Positions 26,721 to 36,056 of a DNA stretch of 63,138 nucleotides are shown one piece after another (the stretch's first letter is position 1; every line of letters begins with the position of its first letter). Source of the stretch: Thermohalobacter berrensis (GTDB lineage: Bacteria; Bacillota; Clostridia; Tissierellales; Thermohalobacteraceae); contig NZ_MCIB01000011.1 in NCBI RefSeq assembly GCF_003609645.1, forward strand, positions 1 through 63,138. The letters run 5' to 3'. Both the position numbers and the translations under genes were made by a program. Under the pieces are notes generated by a model that searched no databases, was not told where the DNA came from, and saw only the letters and a program-made list of their open reading frames with translations.

Positions 26721-27575
26721 TTAATAAATCTTTGGTTTATTATATTCAATATCTGTAATTTCGAAATAATACCATTCAAAATCTCCAGAATCTAATAGCC
26801 ACACAACTCTACCTTTGTAAGGAATTCTTATTCCATTAAATTTTTTATACTCATCCAACGGAATTGTCCATGTTTCTAATTTAAATTGACCATTTGTTTC
26901 CATATATCTTTTAGCTGTAAAACTTATAACATCACCTTTATCATTAAATGTAAATATTCCTGAAGCTGTTATTTCTCCATAACTCATAGTGGCCTTAGCA
27001 GAGTTTGAATCGACCTCTTCCCATTTTATATAATCACTTAAAGCTGCTGTTGGAAACCAAACTATTTCACCAAGGTATCGTAATAATGTACCTTGGTCTA
27101 TTTCTTTACCTTTAGCGTTTACAACAGGAATTAATGAAAGGAGTTTAATAAGCATATTTCCTTTACCTTTGTAATATATGTCTCTTCCATTGAAATATAA
27201 TAATGGATTCATTTTTACTTTAGCTTTCCAAATAAAGCTAGGTTCATCTACCCTATAATACTGCTCCACCCTATATTTAATCCAAGGTTGTTCCTTTTTA
27301 AGCCTCATTATACCTTTTTGTTTTAAGCGAACTGTTCTAATTCTTTCTTTTCCAACTACATTTGAGTTTTTTAACCACCTTTGAACAGATTCAGGTAATC
27401 CTTTCAAGTCTTTTTCTGTAATAATTTTAGTTTCTTTATCATAAACCTTAGCAAATAACTGTCTAATTTCACTCTTTACTTTATTATTAAACATCATTTT
27501 ACCAATACTGACTATTACAAAACCTACAATTACTATAAATATCAATATATTTAAAATCCACACAATAATTTTCAT
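26721..27575 (-). CDS. DUF6544-like membrane-anchored protein
   Basis: A 284-residue protein with one N-terminal membrane helix (IIVWILNILIFIVIVGFVIV) and a large outside domain. Recognisable family segments are LPESVQRWLKNSNVVGKERI, the VRLKQKGIMR strand, RYLGEIVWFPTAALSDYIKW and KRYMETNG. This pattern fits the uncharacterised DUF6544/DUF6920 group, whose function is unknown. The family number is from memory and less certain than the resemblance. Confidence 0.6.
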   Translation of the reverse strand: MKIIVWILNILIFIVIVGFVIVSIGKMMFNNKVKSEIRQLFAKVYDKETKIITEKDLKGLPESVQRWLKNSNVVGKERIRTVRLKQKGIMRLKKEQPWIKYRVEQYYRVDEPSFIWKAKVKMNPLLYFNGRDIYYKGKGNMLIKLLSLIPVVNAKGKEIDQGTLLRYLGEIVWFPTAALSDYIKWEEVDSNSAKATMSYGEITASGIFTFNDKGDVISFTAKRYMETNGQFKLETWTIPLDEYKKFNGIRIPYKGRVVWLLDSGDFEWYYFEITDIEYNKPKIY

Positions 27576-27629
27576 TTTTCACTACCTTCCCTTAAGTTAA
27601 TTAAATATCTCTTTACTATTTTTAATTTA

Positions 27630-28124
27630 TCAGCTATATTTATCACTTCTTTCCCAAACTGTTATCATTGGGTAAACACGCTTTATATCAATACCTATCT
27701 TTGGAACATAACCAGAAAAACCTTTTTGAGTTTTATAAAGACCTATACAGTCAATTCCATCACCACAGATATTTTTTTCATCAAATATTTCGTAGTTAAA
27801 ACATTTCAAATTACATCCGTTTATATCAAAGACTGCTGCTGTATCTAATTCAACTTTCCCCTTCCAATTTGAAATAGTAATATTTATAACATCTTTTAGA
27901 ATATCTTCTTCATTTTCGTTAGGCTTGATGTTATTAATATCAACTAAAAGTGATAGGTCTATATCTGAATTATCTCTATAATTTCCTCTTAACCCCCTTG
28001 AGCCTGTTAAAATAACCTTATATACATAAGGATGAACTGTCAAATTTGAGTTTTTGAGGATTTCATATGTTTTAGGTAATCTATCCTTTATCTCTTCATT
28101 TATTTTTATAATTTCTCCTTTCAA
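27630..28124 (-). CDS. nucleotidyltransferase-domain protein
   Basis: A 164-residue protein with the polymerase-beta NTase signature GSRGLRGNYRDNSDIDLSLL: the GS motif and the two catalytic aspartates are intact. A third acidic residue may lie in KVELDTAAVF. Members include antibiotic nucleotidyltransferases and MNT-type antitoxins, but no HEPN partner is adjacent. TTG at 28124 is chosen because AAGGGGGAG lies 5 bases upstream; the longer open frame has no ribosome site. Confidence 0.7.
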   Translation of the reverse strand: MKGEIIKINEEIKDRLPKTYEILKNSNLTVHPYVYKVILTGSRGLRGNYRDNSDIDLSLLVDINNIKPNENEEDILKDVINITISNWKGKVELDTAAVFDINGCNLKCFNYEIFDEKNICGDGIDCIGLYKTQKGFSGYVPKIGIDIKRVYPMITVWERSDKYS

Positions 28125-28331
28125 TTTTGCTCCCCCTTTTATATAAAACAACTTTAAATAAAGATTTAGTCTATTTGATATAAGATAGGAATAGGACAAA
28201 CTCTTTAAAATAAAAAGCATAAAGATAATTTCCTATAATATATAATTATTCTATATTTTACCTTAATTATCCTTTTATATTGATCTTATTTACTTATAAC
28301 CTACTCACTTTAAATAGTTATATATTAATTA

Positions 28332-29894
28332 TTAAAATCTCCAGTAAATCTTTACTTTTTGCTCTCTTTTATCTTTATCCTTTTCTCCTACTTCTATATA
28401 ATTAATCAGTTGATTTACCATATTATAGGTTAATTTATTAACTTTTTTATATTTTAGTACAATCTCTCTCCACTTTTCTAAGTCTTCAAAATATTCCTTA
28501 ATATTTTTAATTTCCTTTAGTTTTGTTTCTTTATTTTTTAATAAATTCTCTTTTTCATATTTGAATTTATTATTTAAACTTAAAAAAAGTTCATCACTAA
28601 TAATACCATTCACTTTATCAATATAAAGATTTTGGATTAAATAATCCTTTTCTTTTATCTGTTTATCTATATTATTAATTTCTTTTTGTATTAATTGAAC
28701 TTCTTTATTAAATTGAATTTGATTATACAAACTATGGACTAAATTGTCATCATTAACCTTTTTAAATTGCTCCTTAATTTTTTTTATTACTACATCCTCT
28801 AACCTATCTAATCTAATACTATGGCTAGTACAAAGTCTTTTTCTGGGATCTCTAGCATATAACTTGCACCTGAGATATTCATATTTATCAGTTTTTACTT
28901 TATACATAGTACTTTTACAATCCATACATCTTACTTTACCAGCAAATATATGTGGTTTACCTTTGACTGTACTTCTAATTTTTTCATTTAACCTTCTTTG
29001 AACTAATTTAAAAGTCTCTGGTTTAATAATAGGTTCATGGGTATTTTTAACTACTATCCAATCTTTCCTTTTTTTTGAATTAACTTTTTTAGATTTATAA
29101 TTAACCTTTTCCCTTTTACCTTGAACCATATTACCTATGTAGACCTCATTCCTAAGTATTCTTCTAATAGTTGTTTTATTCCATAATCCATATGAATCAG
29201 TTTGAGATGAATTCTTATATTTAAGCCCTTTGTTTTGCTTATACTTTGTAGGATTTGGAATATCCATTTTATTTAACTTATAAGCAATATGCTGGGTACC
29301 ATATCCCTCTAAATACCAATTAAATATCTTTTTAATAACCCTTGCAGCATCTTCATCAATAATAAGCCTGTTCTTATCCTTTGGGTCTTTTTTATATCCA
29401 TAGGGTGCAAATGAACCTATAAACTTTCCCTCTTCTCGTTTTACTTTAAATGTAGCTCTAACTGATTTACTAATATCTTCACAATACCACTCATTTACTA
29501 GACTATTAATTTGTCTTGACTTTTTATTAGTATCATCTAAGGTATCTACATGGTCCGTTAAGCTAACAAATCTAATACCCCATTCGGGAAATTTCCTATG
29601 TAAATATCTTTCTACAATTTCAATATCTCTAGAAAACCTTGATTGGTGCTTACATAATACTATATTAAACTTTCCCTCTTTAGCATCTTGTATCATCCTA
29701 TTAAAACTTGGCCTATTTATATCTAACCCTGAATAGTCATCATCACTGTATATTTTATAAATACTCCATCCCTTTTCAATAGCATATCTTGTAAGTAAAA
29801 TTTTCTGATTTTTAATACTTTCACTTTCATCAAGTTTCCTATTTTTATCTTTATCTTCATCACTAAGTCTACAGTATATAGCAACAGTATCCAT
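28332..29894 (-). CDS. large serine recombinase (site-specific integrase)
   Basis: A 520-residue recombinase in the usual order. The resolvase catalytic domain is at about 1-150, with the nucleophile serine in YCRLSDEDKD (S10) and SRFSRD with YSGLDINRPSF. A recombinase domain follows at about 160-290 (GKFIGSFAPYGYKKDP, LRNEVYIGNMVQGKRE), then a zinc ribbon (CMDC...CKL...C) and a coiled coil at about 380-480. Such enzymes integrate and excise elements at short att sites. It is the natural candidate for the junctions at 25.4 and 39.1 kb. It is separated by a terminator from the Lnt-like gene upstream and preceded by a 41-residue ORF. Confidence 0.93.
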   Translation of the reverse strand: MDTVAIYCRLSDEDKDKNRKLDESESIKNQKILLTRYAIEKGWSIYKIYSDDDYSGLDINRPSFNRMIQDAKEGKFNIVLCKHQSRFSRDIEIVERYLHRKFPEWGIRFVSLTDHVDTLDDTNKKSRQINSLVNEWYCEDISKSVRATFKVKREEGKFIGSFAPYGYKKDPKDKNRLIIDEDAARVIKKIFNWYLEGYGTQHIAYKLNKMDIPNPTKYKQNKGLKYKNSSQTDSYGLWNKTTIRRILRNEVYIGNMVQGKREKVNYKSKKVNSKKRKDWIVVKNTHEPIIKPETFKLVQRRLNEKIRSTVKGKPHIFAGKVRCMDCKSTMYKVKTDKYEYLRCKLYARDPRKRLCTSHSIRLDRLEDVVIKKIKEQFKKVNDDNLVHSLYNQIQFNKEVQLIQKEINNIDKQIKEKDYLIQNLYIDKVNGIISDELFLSLNNKFKYEKENLLKNKETKLKEIKNIKEYFEDLEKWREIVLKYKKVNKLTYNMVNQLINYIEVGEKDKDKREQKVKIYWRF

Positions 29895-29922
29895 ATATGA
29901 CTATCCCCTTTTTAATAAGGCC

Positions 29923-30048
29923 TTAAATAATAATTTTTTCATTTTTTTTTATTATTGATATTATAATTTTTTCTAACTTTTTTATCCTTTCATGTTCCTT
30001 TTCATTTATAAAAACCTCCTCAACTTTGATTTTAGTCTCCTTAGACAA
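29923..30048 (-). CDS. 41-residue charged helical protein upstream of the recombinase
   Basis: A short ORF with a TTG start 5 bases after GGGGGA. It is lysine- and glutamate-rich (SKETKIKVEEVFINEKEHER...) and probably one helix. Its stop lies 28 bases before the recombinase, with the same direction and probably the same transcript. I do not recognise it. A recombination directionality factor or a leader peptide are possibilities, both inference. Confidence 0.45.
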   Translation of the reverse strand: MSKETKIKVEEVFINEKEHERIKKLEKIIISIIKKNEKIII

Positions 30049-30139
30049 ACTAATCCCCCTGGTAATTCATATGAAAATCATATTTTGTCCTATGTATATA
30101 AGTTAATAGTTTTTAAACTTTTTTTATAGCTATAAAAAA

Positions 30140-30164
30140 ATCAGAGGTTCTTTTATCCTCTGAT
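30140..30164 (-). terminator. terminator of the Lnt-like gene
   Basis: Eight-base stem ATCAGAGG / CCTCTGAT followed by T7 on the minus strand; it insulates the recombinase unit from the gene upstream. Confidence 0.85.
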
Positions 30165-30181
30165 ATGCAATACATATATTT

Positions 30182-31669
30182 CTATTTAATACCTTCCTTA
30201 TTACTTTTTAATGCTAAAATTGTAAGTAAAATAAACATTATTACACATATCCAAGGAAACAAATTACCTATTTTAGAATAAATAGTTCTGACACCTTTAA
30301 CTGGAACATGAGATATTAATACTTTGTCCTCAGTACTATAAAAACTCATTGCTGATATAACATTTCCTTGATAATCAGTAGCTAATGATAAACCTCTATT
30401 AGTCTGTCTAACAAGATTAAATCCATTTTCAACAGCTCTAAAAACTGACATTTGTGTATGAATTGGATCAATTTCTTTCCAATCTGATGCAGGAATTAGC
30501 ATTATATCAATATCTTTTTTACCCGCTTGCCTAATTAAAGAAGGAAAATCCATATCAAAACAGATAGTACTACCTATTTTACCATAAGGAGTATCTACTG
30601 CTTTTAGCTCACCCTTTCCTTTTTGACTAGCTTCACCAGGAACTGGCTTAGATTTTAGATAAGTAAAAGCTTTATTACCATCATCATCTAATAACACAAC
30701 TTTATTTTCAAACTTTATTTTATCTGGTGTAAATACTAATAGAGAAGCCATTATATATGAATTATTGCTTTGAGCAATTTTACCTATCTTCTTAATAAAT
30801 CTCTCTTCATCTTCTTTAAATATAACTCCATTTCCTTCATGCCAAAAAATAATTTTTGCTCCTGTATTTGCTTCCCTTTCTGTAAGCCTTACTAATTTAT
30901 TATTAATATCATTAAATTTCTCTTTAATAAGCTTTTTATTTTTTAAATTAATTTTTCGTCCTAAAAAAAAATTTCTAATATTATTATCATTAATAAGTTC
31001 TTCAGTAGAAACACTTATAGAGGCTACCTTCACTGTTTTTGATTCTGGTGGGAAAAGTGAAATTCTCATTTCACCACTTAAAATTATTATTGTAAATATT
31101 GAAATAAAAATAATAACTTCATTCTTTACTCTTTTTATATTAAATTCATTTTCCCATATCCAGTTAACAAAAGAATAAAACCAATATAGTAAGAAACTAA
31201 TTCCCCAAATACCTGTAACTGATACTAATTGCATTAGAGGTTGATTGTTAATCTGAGTATAAGCAAAATAATCCCAAGTTCCAAAGGGATTAAAAAATAA
31301 CAACAAAAACTTAAAACTAACTCCAGATAGAGGAAGAATAAACGTTGCCTTAAAACCATGGACTCTATGGTATAAGTATCTATCAATTAAAAAGGGAATA
31401 TATATACTAACTCCTAGACCTACTAAAACAATATATTTTAAAATTCCAGCAATAGGAACAAAACCTCTATGGGAAATAAAAAGAGAAAATATAATAAAAA
31501 GTAAAGGTAATAAGACTCCTTTATAGCCTTTTTCTTTTCTATAATATCGAACTATAAATACCCAACAAATCCATGCTACACTTGAGATAATCCACTTTCC
31601 ATTAAAAAATATAAGTAGTAATCCCCCTAGACAAAGCCATAGATTAATCAGATTTTTATTATTTTTCAT
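30182..31669 (-). CDS. apolipoprotein N-acyltransferase-like membrane nitrilase
   Basis: A 495-residue protein with about six N-terminal membrane helices, an extracellular nitrilase domain (about 200-450) and one C-terminal helix, which is the Lnt plan. The catalytic triad can be placed: Glu in FWHEGNG, Lys in KSKPVPGEAS and Cys in GSTICFDMDF. Lnt adds the third acyl chain to lipoproteins and is typical of Gram-negatives and actinobacteria; low-GC Gram-positives usually use other systems. Its presence on a mobile element here is notable. The ATG at 31669 follows GAGGTG. Confidence 0.8.
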   Translation of the reverse strand: MKNNKNLINLWLCLGGLLLIFFNGKWIISSVAWICWVFIVRYYRKEKGYKGVLLPLLFIIFSLFISHRGFVPIAGILKYIVLVGLGVSIYIPFLIDRYLYHRVHGFKATFILPLSGVSFKFLLLFFNPFGTWDYFAYTQINNQPLMQLVSVTGIWGISFLLYWFYSFVNWIWENEFNIKRVKNEVIIFISIFTIIILSGEMRISLFPPESKTVKVASISVSTEELINDNNIRNFFLGRKINLKNKKLIKEKFNDINNKLVRLTEREANTGAKIIFWHEGNGVIFKEDEERFIKKIGKIAQSNNSYIMASLLVFTPDKIKFENKVVLLDDDGNKAFTYLKSKPVPGEASQKGKGELKAVDTPYGKIGSTICFDMDFPSLIRQAGKKDIDIMLIPASDWKEIDPIHTQMSVFRAVENGFNLVRQTNRGLSLATDYQGNVISAMSFYSTEDKVLISHVPVKGVRTIYSKIGNLFPWICVIMFILLTILALKSNKEGIK

Positions 31670-31880
31670 AAATGTACACCTCATAAAAAATTAAACTTTT
31701 TTATTAATTTTTAATAATTATTTCACTATACCTTTAATACCCAAAAGCCTAACACAGTCTTTGACTTTGCAATTTATTAAGTTTCTTAACTAATAATTTA
31801 GTTTAACTTTAAACATAATAATATGTGAATTATTTTAAATATGTTACCAATAATAAAATGATTGGAGGTTTATATTTATA

Positions 31881-32711
31881 ATGGACGATAATTTACTTCA
31901 GAAAATAACTGAAAAGCCTATGGTAACGCAAGAGGTTACACACGATATATTACTATTACAATTCCCTTTTGTTAACGCTTTTTTAGTTGGTGACCCAAGT
32001 GCTGAAAACGGTGAATGGGCACTTGTTGGAGCAGGAATGGCACATACAGCAAAGGATATACTTCAAGCTGTAGAAAATCGCTTTGGTAAAGGCAGTCAGC
32101 CTACATCAATTATCCTCACCCACGGACATTTTGACCATGTTGGGTCTATTGCCGAGTTAGTTTCACAATGGACTTCTCCTATCTATGCCCATGAGTTAGA
32201 AATACCCTATTTAACAGGACAACAGGATTATCCTCCAGCAGACCCTTCTGTAGATGAAGGGTTAATAGCAAAAATATCCCCAACCTTCCCAAATAAAAGC
32301 ATAGATTTAGGAGGTCGTATACACCCATTGCCTAATGATGGTAGTGTCCCAGGAATGCCCGGATGGCGATGGATACACACTCCTGGCCATACACCAGGGC
32401 ATATTTCTCTTTTTAAAGATTCTGACCGTATACTCATATCAGGTGATGCAATTACCACAGTTGAACAAGAATCAGCTGAATCTGTCCTTACCCAAGAAAA
32501 GGAATTAAATGGTCCTCCGGCATATTTTACTACTGATTGGCAGGCAGCAAAGACTTCAGTTGAAACTATTAAAGACTTAAATCCATCTTTAGTAATTTCT
32601 AGTCATGGACTTCCTATGCAGGGAGAAGAACTGCGAAATCAATTAGAAAATCTAGTAAATAATTTTGACCAGATAGCTATTCCAAAACAAGGACGCTTTA
32701 TAAACAAGTAA
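31881..32711 (+). CDS. metallo-beta-lactamase-fold hydrolase
   Basis: A 276-residue glyoxalase II-like metallohydrolase. The zinc signature is THGHFDHVG (H81, H83, D85, H86). Further ligands are in HTPGHTPGHISLF and SGDAITTV, and a C-terminal SSHGLP histidine completes the site. The gene is visibly richer in G+C and in CCA/GGA-type codons than its neighbours, which suggests a separate origin. It is monocistronic on the plus strand within the element. The substrate is unknown. Confidence 0.88.
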   Translation: MDDNLLQKITEKPMVTQEVTHDILLLQFPFVNAFLVGDPSAENGEWALVGAGMAHTAKDILQAVENRFGKGSQPTSIILTHGHFDHVGSIAELVSQWTSPIYAHELEIPYLTGQQDYPPADPSVDEGLIAKISPTFPNKSIDLGGRIHPLPNDGSVPGMPGWRWIHTPGHTPGHISLFKDSDRILISGDAITTVEQESAESVLTQEKELNGPPAYFTTDWQAAKTSVETIKDLNPSLVISSHGLPMQGEELRNQLENLVNNFDQIAIPKQGRFINK

Positions 32712-32764
32712 ATTTGATATATTTAATCTTCTTATTAATTATTAAATAAATTTTTATAAACCAA

Positions 32765-32811
32765 AGTCCTAGAATAGATAAATAAAAAATTTATAAATCT
32801 ATTCTAGGACT
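32765..32811. terminator. bidirectional terminator between converging genes
   Basis: Fifteen-base perfect stem AGTCCTAGAATAGAT / ATCTATTCTAGGACT with a 17-base AT loop. Confidence 0.85.
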
Positions 32812-32827
32812 AATTTATTCTCTTATC

Positions 32828-33127
32828 TTATATATCCTTAATATCATCCTCCGATAATTCAAACTCTATACCACCCATACGTGATGCAATCCTGTTATAT
32901 AAAAAAGTAAAAATTCTTATAACTAAATATCCTATGGCAAAATAAATCAAAGGTATAAAAATAAACATTATAAGACTACCAACAGGAAAATCACCCGGTA
33001 ACGCAAAGGAAACAAGTAAAGAGATAAACAAACCAATTAAAGCAAATACTGAAGAAATTATAGCAGTTATTGTAGCTATAACTTTACTTGTTTGATGTCC
33101 TGAAATATTTTTTATTTGGTATTTCAC
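32828..33127 (-). CDS. small membrane protein (DUF3566-like)
   Basis: A 99-residue protein with two hydrophobic helices (about 20-42 and 52-74) and a cytoplasmic tail YNRIASRMGGIEFELSEDD. The NxxASxxGGIE tail resembles DUF3566-type membrane proteins, whose function is unknown; I hold this loosely. GTG start after AAAGGAG. It is a single-gene unit. Confidence 0.6.
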   Translation of the reverse strand: MKYQIKNISGHQTSKVIATITAIISSVFALIGLFISLLVSFALPGDFPVGSLIMFIFIPLIYFAIGYLVIRIFTFLYNRIASRMGGIEFELSEDDIKDI

Positions 33128-33411
33128 AGATAACCAACTCCTTTTATTTATGTATAATTTAAAATAATCCTTTAATTTATTATATAACTATTCTATTAAT
33201 ACCCTAAAATATAATTATTATATTAGTTAATGTGTTTTTTATCACTTCTCTTCCGAGATAAATATATTTAATATTTCTACCTAAATGTTAAAAACCTTTA
33301 TTTTTTATTAAGTAGATAAAATAGCAATTTACATAAAAATTATTTTATTTGTCATTAACAAAAATATCCTATAATATATGTGTATAAACAATTTTTTTAG
33401 GAGTGGATATT

Positions 33412-34284
33412 ATGCCCGATTTTTGGACCCATATGATTGGTGGAAATATGATATTAAATGAATTAAAAAATGAAAATTTTCTCCAAATTATACATAACAA
33501 TAGAAAAATTTTTGATTTCGGATGTCAAGGTCCTGATTTTCTTTTTTATAATGATTTTTGGCCATGGATTAAATCAAAAAGAGCTCCTCATATAGGAACA
33601 AGTCTTCATTCATCCCATACTAAATCTATTTTCTCAACCAGTATTGATTATTTGGTAAAAAAGAAACAAGATGATGAATTTCCCCTTTTATTTAGCTATT
33701 TTTGTGGTTTCATATCTCATTACGTAGTAGATAAATGGTGCCATCCATTTATAAATGTTAGAACAGAAAACAGTAGTCAACATAAAGTTTTTGAAGCTAA
33801 AATAGATGTATATTTAGTAAATAAATATTGGAATAAAAATGCCTATAAATTGTCACCATTTGAAGCAATAGATATGGGAAAAAACCTTCCAAAATCAATT
33901 GAACACTTTTATAAAGAAATAATACTAACTGTATTAAAGCCTTCTTTATCAATCGATTATGTCAATGACTCCTATAAAGATATGAAAAAGGTTTTAAAGA
34001 TATTTTACAGTCCTAATCCCCTAAAAAGATTATTGTTAAATATCCTTAATACTCTTTTACCTTTAGATATCTCCATATATATTTATCCTACTGAAGTAGA
34101 TTATGAATTCCTTACCTGTGAAGAATTGGAAGAATTTGAAGCTCTATTTAAGCAAGGGATTTCTGAAGGAGTAAAACTTATCAAATTATTAAATTCCTAT
34201 CTATCAGATGAAGTAGAGATACAAAAGATTAATGAATCATTTCAAAATATTTCCTTTGGAGGGGAAGTTATAAGAAAAAACTAG
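33412..34284 (+). CDS. zinc-dependent phospholipase C-like protein
   Basis: A 290-residue protein of the zinc-dependent phospholipase C fold found in clostridial 'hypothetical' proteins. Putative metal ligands are His7 and the histidine/aspartate cluster in FISHYVVDKWCHPFI, with W5 and D3 at the N-terminus (MPDFWTHMIGG). There is no signal peptide, so it acts inside the cell and is not a secreted toxin. The ATG at 33412 follows TTAGGAG. The true substrate is unknown. Confidence 0.72.
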   Translation: MPDFWTHMIGGNMILNELKNENFLQIIHNNRKIFDFGCQGPDFLFYNDFWPWIKSKRAPHIGTSLHSSHTKSIFSTSIDYLVKKKQDDEFPLLFSYFCGFISHYVVDKWCHPFINVRTENSSQHKVFEAKIDVYLVNKYWNKNAYKLSPFEAIDMGKNLPKSIEHFYKEIILTVLKPSLSIDYVNDSYKDMKKVLKIFYSPNPLKRLLLNILNTLLPLDISIYIYPTEVDYEFLTCEELEEFEALFKQGISEGVKLIKLLNSYLSDEVEIQKINESFQNISFGGEVIRKN

Positions 34285-34307
34285 AAGTAGCTTACTCCTA
34301 GTTTTTT
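34275..34307. terminator. bidirectional terminator
   Basis: Stem AAAAAACTAG...CTAGTTTTTT with an inner AGTA/TACT helix, between the converging phospholipase-like and phosphatase genes. Confidence 0.8.
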
Positions 34308-34313
34308 AACGTA

Positions 34314-34868
34314 TTATATTTCAAATCTCTTTATTAATTGTAATTCCTTTTTATTAAAAACTAACAAAAATATATCTGGCATTTTAAGTGTCTTCCAAAA
34401 ACTAAAATTATACTTCTTATCAAAATAGTTTAATACAACTGATATCCAAGTACCATGGCTTCCAATTACTATATTTTCACTTTCATATCTTTCTAATAGG
34501 TCAAATATAACATTAATACCTCTTTTTTGGACTTGGTTTAAAGATTCACCACCTTCTAAGTGAAAATCAAAATCTTCCCATTGCTGATTTATAAAAGAAT
34601 CAAAATCATCTATAAATTTATTAGCTACTTTCCTTTCTCTACAATCGTATATTTTTTCAATTTGAATGTTTTTATCTAATGCTACACCTTTTATTGTATC
34701 AACAGCTCTTAGATAGGGACTAGATACTATTTTAGTAATTGGCTTATCCTTAAAGAAACTTGTCACCTTTTTAACATCTTTTTTACCCTTTTCAGATAGT
34801 GGTCTTATTAAATCATCTGGAATATATTTAACTTCAGCATGTCTTACTAGATACATATTTGTTTTCAT
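34314..34868 (-). CDS. histidine phosphatase family protein
   Basis: A 184-residue phosphoglycerate-mutase-like phosphatase. The phosphohistidine motif is LVRHAEVK near residue 8, with SSPYLRAVDT for the second arginine and GSHGTW for the C-terminal histidine. The substrate may be a sugar phosphate or a nucleotide; sequence does not decide. It lies 67 bases after the S66 peptidase on the same strand. Confidence 0.88.
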   Translation of the reverse strand: MKTNMYLVRHAEVKYIPDDLIRPLSEKGKKDVKKVTSFFKDKPITKIVSSPYLRAVDTIKGVALDKNIQIEKIYDCRERKVANKFIDDFDSFINQQWEDFDFHLEGGESLNQVQKRGINVIFDLLERYESENIVIGSHGTWISVVLNYFDKKYNFSFWKTLKMPDIFLLVFNKKELQLIKRFEI

Positions 34869-34935
34869 TATATTTCCCCCTTTTAAAATTCATGGCAATT
34901 AAATTTATATTTGATCTTAAGTTCTTTTTACAGTA

Positions 34936-35934
34936 CTACTCTACCCATTTGTCTAATATACTAACCTTTTTATTAGTTGCATCTAATTCAATTTTCGAAC
35001 CAATAGGCAATGTAAACATTGGGTGGGTATGAGAACAATCAAATTCAGCAAGAAATGGTATATCCTTTTCTTCTAGAACTTCTTGTAGTATTTCGTAAGG
35101 CTTTCTGTTAGTTTTTTCATCATCAAACAGCTCATGTTTTCCTAAGATAATTCCATCTATTTTATCAAATACACCACTCACTTTAAGTAGTGAGAATAGT
35201 TTTTCCATGTGTGATGCTGTTTTCATAGTATCCTCTATAAATAATATGTCTCCTTTTTTTATTTCAGGCATATATTCACTACACCAAATACCAGTCATAG
35301 TATTTAAATTTCCACCGATTACTCTTCCCGCCACCTTACCTTTATTAACTGTTATCCACTCATTTTTATTTTTAATTTTTTCTCTTTCTTTATCTTCCCA
35401 ATTTATATACTCATCTGTCCAATACTTTGGTGGTTCATAAACATATGGAAGATTTTGTTCTTTTATTAAAATATCACTAAAATATTTATATGTTTCATGT
35501 ACAAATGGTGGAAACTCTCCAAATGAAGGGACTAAAGCTGGTCCATAAAATGTCTTTACCCCTGTTTTAGCGTATATAGCTAACAAAATAGCAGTTACAT
35601 CTGAATAACCTATCATAATTTTAGGATTCTTTTTAAATGCTTCATAATCGATATATGGTAATATAGAATTGGAGTTTGTTCCTCCTATAACTGACATAAT
35701 ACATTTTACTTCAGGGTTTCTAATTAACTCATTCAATTCTTCCGCTCTCTCTTTTATGCTGCCAGACCTATAAAAGTCATATTTTCCAGTCAACTTACCT
35801 TCTAACAACTTAAATCCTTTAGCCTTAAGATATTCTTTAGCTCTGTGAAATCTCTTTGGAGCAGTATAAGTAGCTGGGTAAGAAGGAGAATAAAAAGCTA
35901 TAATATCCCCTTTTTTTAATCTTTTTAATCTCAC
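34936..35934 (-). CDS. S66 family peptidase (LD-carboxypeptidase/MccF-like)
   Basis: A 332-residue cytosolic serine peptidase that removes D-Ala from tetrapeptides in peptidoglycan recycling, or cleaves microcin-like adenylates in the MccF branch. The nucleophile serine is in IGYSDVTAI, the catalytic glutamate in FIEDTMKT and the histidine in CSHTHPMFTLP. The insertion after residue 160 and the SHTHP ending fit the MccF-like branch better than LdcA. GTG start 6 bases after GGGGGA. Confidence 0.85.
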   Translation of the reverse strand: MRLKRLKKGDIIAFYSPSYPATYTAPKRFHRAKEYLKAKGFKLLEGKLTGKYDFYRSGSIKERAEELNELIRNPEVKCIMSVIGGTNSNSILPYIDYEAFKKNPKIMIGYSDVTAILLAIYAKTGVKTFYGPALVPSFGEFPPFVHETYKYFSDILIKEQNLPYVYEPPKYWTDEYINWEDKEREKIKNKNEWITVNKGKVAGRVIGGNLNTMTGIWCSEYMPEIKKGDILFIEDTMKTASHMEKLFSLLKVSGVFDKIDGIILGKHELFDDEKTNRKPYEILQEVLEEKDIPFLAEFDCSHTHPMFTLPIGSKIELDATNKKVSILDKWVE

Positions 35935-36056
35935 TATAATCCCCCTTCAAATAGTAGTATTTTTCTAGCCTGTTAAACCATTTCCCTAAAATAAAGTTGT
36001 ATATGCAAAATTAAATTCTTTAAAAGGTCTCAATAGAAGGCATATTTCCTCCCCCA

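Noticed and set aside
27630-28124. MNT/HEPN toxin-antitoxin pair
   Set aside because: Only the nucleotidyltransferase is present; no HEPN-type partner lies on either side.
33412-34284. Secreted phospholipase C toxin
   Set aside because: There is no signal peptide, and the match is to intracellular clostridial zinc-dependent PLC-like proteins of unknown function.
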